A stretch of 13,908 bases of DNA from the NCBI GenBank assembly GCA_003154855.1, contig PMEV01000100.1:1-13908 (forward strand). Reading direction: 5' to 3'. Position 1 is the stretch's first letter; the number at the start of each line of letters is the position of its first letter. Below the pieces are notes generated by a model. It worked only from the letters and a program-made list of their open reading frames with translations. It was not told the origin of the DNA and made no database searches. The position numbers and the translations under genes were made by a program. Source of the DNA: Bryobacterales bacterium (GTDB lineage Bacteria > Acidobacteriota > Terriglobia > Bryobacterales > Bryobacteraceae). Shown here one piece after another: positions 7,723 to 13,908 of this stretch.

Positions 7723-8733
7723 TCAGGCCACTGCCGCACTGCTGGCCTCCGGCGCCGCCACTCCCAGCGCCTGGCAGTCGGCTTCCACCATCTCCCGCAC
7801 GAGTTGCTCGAAGGTCGTCCCGGGTTGCCAGCCCAGCCTGGCGCGCGCCTTCGAGGCGTCGCCCAGCAGGAAACTCACCTCCGCCGGGCGGTACAGCTCC
7901 GAAGACTCGCGCACGTACGCGTTCCAGTCCAGCCCCACTTGGTCGAACGCCAGCTCCACAAACTCCCGGACCGAGTGACTCTCGCCGGTCGCGATCACGT
8001 AGTCGTCCGCCTCGGGCTGCTGGAGCATGCGCCACATGGCCTCGACGTATTCGCGGGCGTGGCCCCAGTCGCGCTTGGCCTCCAGGTTGCCGAGCCGCAA
8101 CTCGGTGGCCGCCCCGGCGAGGATGCGGGCAATCCCGGAGGTAATCTTCCGCGTGACGAACTCGTAACCGCGGCGTGGCGATTCGTGATTAAATAGGATG
8201 CCGCTGCTCGCGTGCATCCCATAAGCTTCGCGGTAGTTCCGCGTGAGATCGAAGCCGCAGACTTTGCTGATCCCGTAACTGGAGCGCGGGTGAAAGCGGG
8301 TCGTCTCGCTCTGCGGAGCCACCTCTGCCATTCCGAACATTTCGCTCGTTCCGGCGAAATAGAACCGGCAGTGCGGCGCGACGTGCTTCAGAGCAGCCAA
8401 AAGATAGTGCGTTCCGTTGATGTTGGTGTTGAAGGTCGAGAATTCGTCGTCGAAAGAATAGCCGACGTAACTCTGTGCGGCCAGATGGTAGCACTCGTCG
8501 GGCTGCACCCGCGCGACGACATGGTGGAGACTCGGATAGCTCTCCAGCGAGGCGGAGTGCAGTTGCACCTCATCCAAGTGCGGCAAAATCCGCGACATTC
8601 GGTGCTCCGGGTCTTCCAATGCCACCCGCCGCACCACCCCATGCACCTCGTAGCCCTTGGTCAGGAGCAGTTCCAGCAAATATGAGCCGTCCTGCCCCGT
8701 AATGCCGGTGATCAGAGCCTTACACCGCGACAT
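7723..8733 (-). CDS. gmd: GDP-mannose 4,6-dehydratase
   Basis: A 336-residue SDR enzyme with all the hallmarks of GDP-mannose 4,6-dehydratase: GITGQDGSYL for the cofactor (G10, G13, G16), a VVRR pair (33-36) of the kind that favours NADP(H), the catalytic Thr129-Ser130-Glu131 in GTSEMFG, Tyr153 and Lys157 in SSYGISK, and FNHESPRRG plus RDWGHAREYVEAMW. The reaction is GDP-D-mannose to GDP-4-keto-6-deoxy-D-mannose, the branch point to D-rhamnose, 6-deoxy-talose, L-fucose, perosamine and colitose-type sugars. It is somewhat shorter than the E. coli enzyme (about 373 residues), as in many environmental homologues. The ATG at 8733 is the natural start; the upstream ribosome site is weak. No reductase or aminotransferase that would finish one of these sugars is in the window, so the final sugar is open. 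It lies just upstream of its paralogue and was surely duplicated. Confidence 0.94.
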   Translation of the reverse strand: MSRCKALITGITGQDGSYLLELLLTKGYEVHGVVRRVALEDPEHRMSRILPHLDEVQLHSASLESYPSLHHVVARVQPDECYHLAAQSYVGYSFDDEFSTFNTNINGTHYLLAALKHVAPHCRFYFAGTSEMFGMAEVAPQSETTRFHPRSSYGISKVCGFDLTRNYREAYGMHASSGILFNHESPRRGYEFVTRKITSGIARILAGAATELRLGNLEAKRDWGHAREYVEAMWRMLQQPEADDYVIATGESHSVREFVELAFDQVGLDWNAYVRESSELYRPAEVSFLLGDASKARARLGWQPGTTFEQLVREMVEADCQALGVAAPEASSAAVA

Positions 8734-8744
8734 AGTTATCCATT

Positions 8745-8772
8745 TGTATCAAGCATTATGGAGGTTTGTCAA
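8745..8772 (-). promoter_or_regulatory. Possible sigma-70-type promoter upstream of gmd
   Basis: In the 106-bp spacer before the dehydratase pair, the minus strand has a perfect -35 hexamer TTGACA (8767-8772). It is followed after 16 bp by GATACA (8745-8750), which matches a -10 box at only three of six positions. The surrounding 50 bp are clearly more AT-rich than the flanking genes. The -35 is good, the -10 is poor, so this is a candidate only. It would start transcription very close to the ATG at 8733. Confidence 0.33.
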
Positions 8773-8810
8773 CCCCAGAATTGAGCTCCATTTGCTCAGG
8801 TTTGCCGGGG

Positions 8811-8834
8811 CGGCGCCAGGCGGCCGCGGCGCCG
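8811..8834 (-). other. GC-rich hairpin just after the GT4 gene
   Basis: Immediately beyond the TAG (8840-8842) of the GT4 gene, a perfect 7-bp inverted repeat (CGGCGCC / GGCGCCG) encloses a 10-nt loop that itself contains the palindrome GCGGCCGC. No U-tract follows, so it is not a standard intrinsic terminator. It could slow polymerase or protect the transcript end, or be a chance product of high GC. Confidence 0.3.
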
Positions 8835-8839
8835 GCCCG

Positions 8840-9958
8840 CTACGCGCCGCCGGCCCTTCGAAAAAAGGCCAGCGACTGCTCGGCGCAGCGCGCCCACGTG
8901 TATTGAGCCGCGCGTCTCCGTCCGCGTTGGCCCAACTCGGACCGCAAACCCGGCGACAGCGCCAGCCGCTCCACCGCAGCCGCCATTTCCTCAATACGAT
9001 GCGGTTCGACGGTAACAACATCTTTTCCGCCGATTTCCTCGAGCGCCGATCCGCGCGACGTGATCGCCGGCACGCCGCAGGCCATGGCCTGCGCCACCGG
9101 CAGGCCGAACCCTTCGTAAAGCGCCGGGTAGAACAACAGCGCTGCCCCGGCAGTCAGGCCGGGAAGATCGGACTCCGGAACGTAGCCCAGGTACCGAATC
9201 CCCGCTGCCGGACGGAGCAGCCGGTTGACGGTCTCCGGCTTGCACCAGCCCAGCGCCCCTGCCACCACCAGCTCGTATTCCGACCGCACCGCTTGTGAGA
9301 GCGACGAATACACGTCCAACACACGATCGATATTCTTGCGAGGCTCGATCATGCCGACGAACAGGATGTACGGTCTTTCCAGCCCGTAAGTCCTTGCGAC
9401 GGCGCGTGCATCCTCGGGCGTTGCCGCAAAGAACCCATCGGCCACGCCGGGATAAATCGTTTCCACGCGGTCCTCTGCGAGGCCCAGGATCTCGATGGCG
9501 TCCCGGCGCGCCGATTCCGAGATCGCCGTGCAGGCCGCCGCCCGCCGAAGCACCTGATCGCCATATCTCTTGGTGGCTGCCACGTTTGCTGGCGTGTGCG
9601 TCTCCGGCAGGATCCAGCAGGTCATGTCGTAGATGGTCGCGGTGAGACGCGGCCTCCACCGCGGCGGGTTTCGAAGGTTTTGGGAAGCGTGAAAGACGTC
9701 GGCGCGCGCCTCCAGCAGATCGAGCGTGCGGTTGCCTCGGATATTGCAGAAGTTCACCAGCAGCCTGCCGGACCGCGTCGCCCACTTTCCGGCGCACGAA
9801 CGCTCGTGGTTGAGTTGGGAAAGTCGGCGGAAATACGGGAATAAGCGAATGCACTCCCCGAGCGGCTGTTCCTGAAGTGCGCGTATCCAGTAGTACATGT
9901 AGTTCTTGACGCCCGTGCTGCGCAGCAGCAAACTCGTCGCGTCTATGACGATCCGCAT
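8840..9958 (-). CDS. GT4 family glycosyltransferase with E-x7-Q motif
   Basis: A 372-residue single-domain-pair GT-B enzyme of the GT4 family, of the group that includes many O-antigen mannosyl- and rhamnosyltransferases. It begins MRIVIDATSLLLRSTGVKNYM, has TATIYDMTCWILPE (106-119), the interdomain YILFVGMIEPRKNIDRVL (197-214, with Arg207/Lys208), and YPALYEGFGLPVAQAMACGVP (277-297). The normal motif here would be E-x7-E; the first Glu282 is present but the second is Gln290, read clearly from a CAG codon. The ATG at 9958 is strongly supported by AGAGGTGAG right upstream and by the family's first strand, although the frame stays open to 10126. It has its own candidate promoter and stands apart from the upstream genes by about 495 bp. 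It likely adds a sugar, perhaps the deoxyhexose made by the adjacent dehydratases; that link rests on position only. Confidence 0.94.
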   Translation of the reverse strand: MRIVIDATSLLLRSTGVKNYMYYWIRALQEQPLGECIRLFPYFRRLSQLNHERSCAGKWATRSGRLLVNFCNIRGNRTLDLLEARADVFHASQNLRNPPRWRPRLTATIYDMTCWILPETHTPANVAATKRYGDQVLRRAAACTAISESARRDAIEILGLAEDRVETIYPGVADGFFAATPEDARAVARTYGLERPYILFVGMIEPRKNIDRVLDVYSSLSQAVRSEYELVVAGALGWCKPETVNRLLRPAAGIRYLGYVPESDLPGLTAGAALLFYPALYEGFGLPVAQAMACGVPAITSRGSALEEIGGKDVVTVEPHRIEEMAAAVERLALSPGLRSELGQRGRRRAAQYTWARCAEQSLAFFRRAGGA

Positions 9959-9960
9959 CT

Positions 9961-9971
9961 CACCTCTTATC
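9961..9971 (-). promoter_or_regulatory. Strong ribosome binding site deciding the start at 9958
   Basis: On the minus strand the bases before the ATG read AAGAGGTGAG, a near-ideal Shine-Dalgarno element at close spacing. This is the clearest ribosome site in the window and rejects the longer in-frame start at 10126. Confidence 0.75.
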
Positions 9972-10004
9972 CGGGATTTCCGTTCCGGCTTCTTGCCAGC
10001 CTGC

Positions 10005-10010
10005 ATTATA
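10005..10010 (-). promoter_or_regulatory. Perfect -10 box (TATAAT) upstream of the GT4 gene
   Basis: The minus strand reads GTGGTATATAATGC, containing a consensus TATAAT at 10005-10010 and a TGG just before the TATA run that could act as an extended -10. No good TTGACA lies 16-18 bp upstream (GCTATT is the closest in place). A start about 7 bp downstream would give a 5' leader of roughly 40 nt carrying the strong ribosome site. It fits the start of a separate transcription unit after the long gap. Confidence 0.5.
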
Positions 10011-10453
10011 TACCACTCTCGTCCAGAATAGCTTTTGCGAGTTGCGCCATCTAAAACATTACTGAGATGGCATTCGTTGAACCAAATATAGATCTGACCG
10101 AAGCGCGTGGGCTGTAGCGAAGCCAAGGTTCCGATTCATCTGGACACGCCAAGAAGTCGATCCCTGGTTCCAAACTCTCGCCGACATCGCCGCAGGGTAC
10201 GGCCGGGGAATTGCACACCCGTTCGACCCGCGGGTTACGTTGCCACGCTCCCTCTTGGTCCTGAAACTGCCTCCGCCAGTGGCCCGATCGCTTGCCAACC
10301 AGTCTCCGCGCCGGAGTGGCCCACCCAATCGCCGCAGATGGCTCGGTTATCCCTCGCCAAATCATGCGGATCGACTTATCGGCACTACGCAAGCCGGATG
10401 ATGGCGCAACACGGGTGTACGCCTGACGCAAACGCGTTGAGCCTCGATCAGCC

Positions 10454-11776
10454 TCATACCTCCGACAGCTCTGGGCACCGACATTCAAGCGCTCGCGCCA
10501 GGTTCGAGAGGCTCACATCGTACGGATGGCTGGTGTTGAGGAAATCAATCAGCCGTCCCCGGTGGGGGATTAGCACCGTCTCAAACGCGATGCTCTGCTC
10601 GCGCATTTCCCGCACGATGTCCGCCGCGCGCCACTGGGCTGGGATCAAAACCGCTTCCACCGGATGTTGTTTCAGCCAGTCGCGGAACCGGATCAACTGG
10701 CCCGTCCCGGGGACGTGGGTGCCAACCTTGGCGGCGTCGGAATCGACAACTAGCGGGAACCGATCCGCGTCCGCGCCGTGCGCGCACAGGAACGCGGCCG
10801 ATTTGCCCGTCCCGCCCCAGATGGCAACGCGCTTTCCCGAGGCACAAAGTTGCGCTAGGTCTTCGCGCATGCCGACGCCGGCATCCGCCGCGGCGACGTT
10901 GAACGCCAGCGCATCGAAGCCGTGCTGCACCAACTCGGCGCGGGCTTCCAGGCGTACGAAGGCGTACACCAGCTCACGGTCGTAGCCGTGCCCGAGCGTC
11001 TCAAGCCGCGCGCCGCTGGCTTCCAGCATGCGGCAGAAGCTGCCCGTGGTGAAGTGCGAGTTGTGCTCGTAGTAAAAGTCTTCGGTGCGGCCGGTTTCGA
11101 GTGCGCGGTCGATGCACGGCACTTCCAGGTACATCAGCGGGCGGAAGCCGAGGCACGCCGCCGCCAGCGCGATGTGCTGGATGAACCCCAGCGGATCGGT
11201 CAAGTGCTCCAATACGTGCCGGCTGACGATCAGGTCCGGCCGCAATTCCCCCAGGTGGACGCACGGATCGAAAAGTTCCTGCCGTAGTTCCAGCCGCGTG
11301 TCTTCGGCCGCCGCGCCGTGCGGATCGAATCCGATGAAGCGCCCCGCCGGGCAGGCTGCTGAAAGCGCGCTGAGGAATCCCGCGTCGCCGTAGCCGATCT
11401 CCACCACCGTTGGTTTCGCTGGCAGCCGCCGCACGATCTCCTGGCAACACGCGCGCAGAAAGCCCGACCACAAGGTCCCGCGGTTGAACATCAGGTTCGG
11501 CATCTTCGAATAGGGAACCTGGCCGTAATCGAACGAAGAGTTGAAGACGTGCCCGCACGAAGTGCAGCGCACGAAATCGAGCGGCAGGTCCGGCATCGAC
11601 TTCGCCTCGCTCGCCGTGCGCGGCCAGCCAAGCGTTGCCAGCGGCTGACGCCTGCCGGAATAGAACGGCGCGGCCACGTGATGCCCGCACGCCGGGCAGG
11701 TGGCGCTCACCAGCCGCGAGGCCAGCTCAACCGCGTTGGGTTTGGCACCAGCGGCGCCAGATTTCGCGGTATCCAT
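10454..11776 (-). CDS. Sugar C-methyltransferase-like protein with N-terminal zinc site
   Basis: A 440-residue protein with the three-part plan of NDP-sugar C-methyltransferases (TylC3/NovU/TcaB9 type). An N-terminal putative zinc module has C27PAC30 and C71TSC74. A SAM domain follows with motif I VVEIGYGDAGFL (124-135), RHVLEHLTDP (186-195) and YLEVP. The YYEH cluster (235-238) matches the Y-x-E-H residues reported as catalytic in TcaB9. The C-terminal Rossmann-like domain has VAIWGGTGKSAAFL (317-330) and VVDSD (343-347). Family members add a methyl group to a carbon next to the keto group of a nucleotide 4-keto sugar. The ATG at 11776 lies inside the upstream GT41 gene, giving a 50-bp overlap, and is backed by AAGGAAG at good spacing; a GTG at 11710 would remove most of the zinc module. 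The substrate may be the GDP-4-keto-6-deoxy-mannose made by the nearby dehydratases, but this is inference. Confidence 0.9.
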   Translation of the reverse strand: MDTAKSGAAGAKPNAVELASRLVSATCPACGHHVAAPFYSGRRQPLATLGWPRTASEAKSMPDLPLDFVRCTSCGHVFNSSFDYGQVPYSKMPNLMFNRGTLWSGFLRACCQEIVRRLPAKPTVVEIGYGDAGFLSALSAACPAGRFIGFDPHGAAAEDTRLELRQELFDPCVHLGELRPDLIVSRHVLEHLTDPLGFIQHIALAAACLGFRPLMYLEVPCIDRALETGRTEDFYYEHNSHFTTGSFCRMLEASGARLETLGHGYDRELVYAFVRLEARAELVQHGFDALAFNVAAADAGVGMREDLAQLCASGKRVAIWGGTGKSAAFLCAHGADADRFPLVVDSDAAKVGTHVPGTGQLIRFRDWLKQHPVEAVLIPAQWRAADIVREMREQSIAFETVLIPHRGRLIDFLNTSHPYDVSLSNLARALECRCPELSEV

Positions 11777-13808
11777 GTTCCATCTTCCTTGTGAATCCGG
11801 CGACGTCCCACAGCGTCGAACGCCCCAGAATGTCGCGCATCGTCTTCCGTAGCTCGGCCAGTCCGTCCAGGCTGCGGCCCAGTTCCACCGCTTTGAAAAT
11901 GTACTCCTCGCGCGTGTTCGAAATCAGCTCGGGCAGTCCCGCATTGGCTAGGATGGTTGTGCCCACGCGGCTCACGAACTTGTTGCCGTGCAGCGTTACC
12001 ACCGGCACGCCCATCGCCAGCGCTTCGCAGGTGGTAGTGCCGCCGTTGTACGGGAATGGATCGAGCGCGATGTCGATCTGCTGCCACGCCGCCAACGTAT
12101 CGCCGGGGGTGGTCTGTCCCAGCAGGATCAGCCGCGCCGTGTCGATTCCCAACCCTCCGAAGTAGTCTGTGTACTTCTCACGCGCATAGACGTGATCGAA
12201 GGCGCGGTCCTTCAACGCCAGCCGCGCCGTCGGGTTCTGCCGCAGAATCTCGCCCCAGGTTTCCAGCACCGGCTTCGCCAGTTTCGAGATTGCATTAAAG
12301 CAGCCGTAGGTCACGTACCCGTTGGTGAGGAACGGCGAGGCGTTCACGGCCGGAGCGTATGCGGGCGGTTGGTATGCTAGGTAGCAGCCCTCGAAGCACA
12401 GCAACTTCTCCACGAATGGCGGCTTCTCATGCGGAGGTGCGACGATCGGGTCGACGAGGATGTAATCGATCGCCTCGACGCCCGTCGTGTTGAAGTATCC
12501 GAGCCAAGTCATCTCCACCGGCGCGGGCTTCCGCGCGAACACCGCCAGGCGCCCGCCCGCCGTGTGGCCCGCCAGGTCCACCAGGATGTCGATGCCGTCG
12601 TCTTCAATTTGCTTGTCCAGCGCCGGATCGTCAAGCTCATCGATCCGCCGCCACAACGGGACGTTGCACTTCAGACGGCTGGTCATGCCGTCTTCCTTGC
12701 CGCTGGCGTAGCAGACCAGCTCCACCTGGTCGCGATCGTGCAGTTCGAAAATCGGCGCAAGGAAGAACGACACCGGATGCGTGCGGAAATCCGCCGAAAC
12801 GAATCCGATGCGCAGTCTCCGTTCGGGATCGGGCACGTTGCGGTAGCGGCGTCCTTTATAGAGCGGCGGCGCGAAGCACTCCGCCCAGCGCCGGTGCTCC
12901 GCCGCCAGTGCGTAGGCGTCCATTCCGTCCCAGTAATGCCTGTTGAACAGCATCGCCTGGTGGCACTCGGTGGATTGCGGGTCCAGATCCAGCGCGCGCT
13001 TGAGGAACGGCAGCGCCTCTTCCAGCCGGCCCAGCCGGCTCAGCGCCGTTCCCAGCGCGATGTGCGACTCAGCGTGCCGCGGGCCGGCCGCCACCGCGCG
13101 CCGCGCCACTTCCAGCGCCTCCACCAGCCGGTTGTCCACTATCAGCAGGTTGGCCAGATTGTTGAGCGCGTCCGGATTCTCCGGTTCGATCTCCAGCGCC
13201 TTGCGAAGCAGTTGCTCGGACTCCTTGGCCTTCCCCTGCTTGTTCAGCGCCGACGACAGGTTCACCATCGCCATCACTGTGCCCGGCCGCCGCCTCAGCA
13301 CTTCTTCGAAACAGGAAACAGCTCGCTCCACATTTCCAGCATCCAAACAGGTCAGGCCGAGATTGTTCAAAGCTCCCAGGTGGCCAGAGTCCATCTTGAG
13401 TGCCCGTTCGAAGCAGCTTGCGGCTTCACGCAGATGCCTCTTGTGGCGCAACGCAACGGCGAAATTGTAGAGTGGCTCGGCGCAGCCGGGGGCGAGCCGC
13501 AGCGCAGTGTTGAGCTCCCTCTGCGCCCCCTCGCGATCGCCCGAAAGCTCCAAGGCCGCGGCCAGCGTGCCGTGGCACATCGCGTTGGCGGGCGTCAGTT
13601 GCGCCGCGCGTTTCAGCAACTGAAGCGACAGCGGCACCGAGCGCGCCTCAAATGCAAGCACGCCCAGGTTGTGTAGTGCGACGAAATCGCCTGGGCGTTT
13701 GCTGAGCGATTTGACCAGCTCCGCCGCCTGCCCGCCGCGTTTGGCGGCGAATCCGCGCGCTTCTTCCATCCACGGCAGGGTGCGGACGCGTCGCTGGCGT
13801 TCTCCCAT
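11727..13808 (-). CDS. TPR-containing GT41 (OGT/SPINDLY-like) glycosyltransferase
   Basis: A 693-residue protein. Residues about 43-285 form roughly seven tetratricopeptide repeats, with the characteristic spacing of ALNNLG/ALNNLA, G and A and a terminal P (for example 145-175, 213-243, 247-277). Residues about 331-693 form the GT41 catalytic region: FVSADFRTHPVS with His344, DLAGHTAGGR (411-420), TWLGYFNTTG, YGCFNAISKL with Lys509 in the place of the UDP-contacting Lys of human OGT, and NGGTTTCEALAMG (588-600) followed by SRVGTTIL. Eukaryotic relatives add GlcNAc or fucose to Ser/Thr; bacterial relatives modify flagellin, adhesins or other proteins, and many are uncharacterised. Inside a glycan cluster it may glycosylate a protein or extend a glycan. 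An in-frame TAA 12 codons upstream limits the start; ATG 13808 has a poor ribosome site, and ATG 13769 is an alternative. It shares 50 bp with the next gene, implying coupled expression. Confidence 0.93.
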   Translation of the reverse strand: MGERQRRVRTLPWMEEARGFAAKRGGQAAELVKSLSKRPGDFVALHNLGVLAFEARSVPLSLQLLKRAAQLTPANAMCHGTLAAALELSGDREGAQRELNTALRLAPGCAEPLYNFAVALRHKRHLREAASCFERALKMDSGHLGALNNLGLTCLDAGNVERAVSCFEEVLRRRPGTVMAMVNLSSALNKQGKAKESEQLLRKALEIEPENPDALNNLANLLIVDNRLVEALEVARRAVAAGPRHAESHIALGTALSRLGRLEEALPFLKRALDLDPQSTECHQAMLFNRHYWDGMDAYALAAEHRRWAECFAPPLYKGRRYRNVPDPERRLRIGFVSADFRTHPVSFFLAPIFELHDRDQVELVCYASGKEDGMTSRLKCNVPLWRRIDELDDPALDKQIEDDGIDILVDLAGHTAGGRLAVFARKPAPVEMTWLGYFNTTGVEAIDYILVDPIVAPPHEKPPFVEKLLCFEGCYLAYQPPAYAPAVNASPFLTNGYVTYGCFNAISKLAKPVLETWGEILRQNPTARLALKDRAFDHVYAREKYTDYFGGLGIDTARLILLGQTTPGDTLAAWQQIDIALDPFPYNGGTTTCEALAMGVPVVTLHGNKFVSRVGTTILANAGLPELISNTREEYIFKAVELGRSLDGLAELRKTMRDILGRSTLWDVAGFTRKMEHGYREIWRRWCQTQRG

Positions 13809-13818
13809 ACGCTCAGGT

Positions 13819-13837
13819 ATCGGCTTCGCGCGCCGAT
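13819..13837 (-). promoter_or_regulatory. Small hairpin in the leader of the GT41 gene
   Basis: A perfect 6-bp inverted repeat (ATCGGC / GCCGAT, 7-nt loop) ends 10 nt before the ATG at 13808, in the place where a ribosome site would be expected and where no good one is seen. It could modulate initiation, but a repeat of this size can arise by chance in GC-rich DNA. Confidence 0.25.
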
Positions 13838-13908
13838 CCCTTTAGGGGGCCAGGTACTGCAGCACATGCTCGGGTCCCCCTGGGCGCTATTGCTTGGAAG
13901 TTATTGAA
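13838..13908. other. Right-edge spacer with nothing recognised
   Basis: The remaining 71 bases to the window edge show no gene end, promoter pair or terminator that I can support. The upstream neighbour of the GT41 gene is outside the window. Confidence 0.4.

Larger units (their letters stand above)
9959..10453. other. About 495 bp without a recognisable gene
   Basis: This is the only long gap in the window. Open frames exist on both strands (for example 10051-10488 on the minus strand, 145 codons) but their translations are low-complexity mixtures rich in Arg, Ser and Pro with no motif I know. They lack a ribosome site, and they overlap the end of the C-methyltransferase-like gene. The left end is AT-richer and holds the -10 box described separately. 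The rest may be a decayed gene or plain regulatory spacer; I see no tRNA shape, no terminal inverted repeats and no transposase remnant. Confidence 0.5.

Noticed and set aside
6841..8196. 451-codon plus-strand open frame
   Set aside because: Antisense to both dehydratase genes; its length and internal repetition simply mirror the paralogous pair.
8811..8834. Intrinsic terminator after the GT4 gene
   Set aside because: The stem is sound but no U-tract follows on the minus strand; listed as a hairpin only.
10051..10488. 145-codon minus-strand open frame in the long gap
   Set aside because: No ribosome site, no known motif, overlaps the end of the C-methyltransferase-like gene by 35 bp. Kept only as a possible decayed gene, not called as a CDS.
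12429..13676. 415-codon plus-strand open frame
   Set aside because: Antisense to the TPR region; its regular look reflects the TPR repeats on the real strand.

Overview
This 13.9 kb window is a dense block of glycan-assembly genes from a high-GC bacterium. Every supportable gene lies on the minus strand, so the cluster reads from right (13808) to left (1). The mixture of a TPR-GT41 (OGT/SPINDLY-like) protein, GDP-mannose dehydratases, GT4 glycosyltransferases and several methyltransferases would fit an Acidobacteriota (Bryobacter/Solibacter-like) or similar soil bacterium. That is an impression from gene content and base composition only; there is no rRNA or other taxonomic marker here.

Layout in transcription order: (i) 13808-10454, a TPR + GT41 glycosyltransferase whose 3' end overlaps by 50 bp a sugar C-methyltransferase-like protein with two CxxC pairs. 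(ii) 10453-9959, about 495 bp with no recognisable gene but a good -10 element near its left end. (iii) 9958-8840, a single-domain GT4 glycosyltransferase. (iv) 8733-6655, two tandem paralogous GDP-mannose 4,6-dehydratase genes. They are about 90% identical in the catalytic/C-terminal core but only about two-thirds identical in the N-terminal third, and the downstream copy has lost the usual catalytic Thr. (v) 6460-1, a tight four-gene operon: a DUF4214 / long repeat-coil / methyltransferase protein, a GT4 enzyme, a two-domain GT4-GT4 fusion and a second methyltransferase cut by the window edge. Its junctions are ATGA, ATGA and a 1-nt gap, so translation is probably coupled.

How the genes could work together (inference): the dehydratases make GDP-4-keto-6-deoxy-mannose, the precursor of D-rhamnose, 6-deoxy-talose, L-fucose, perosamine or C-branched sugars. 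The C-methyltransferase may act on such a 4-keto sugar. At least four GT4 catalytic domains build an oligo- or polysaccharide, and the two smaller-domain methyltransferases modify or cap it. The DUF4214-coil-methyltransferase resembles in architecture, though not demonstrably in sequence, the chain-terminating WbdD proteins whose coiled coil sets O-antigen length. No flippase, polymerase, ABC exporter, GDP-4-keto-sugar reductase or priming transferase is inside the window; these would have to lie outside. I see no mobile element, CRISPR, tRNA or rRNA.
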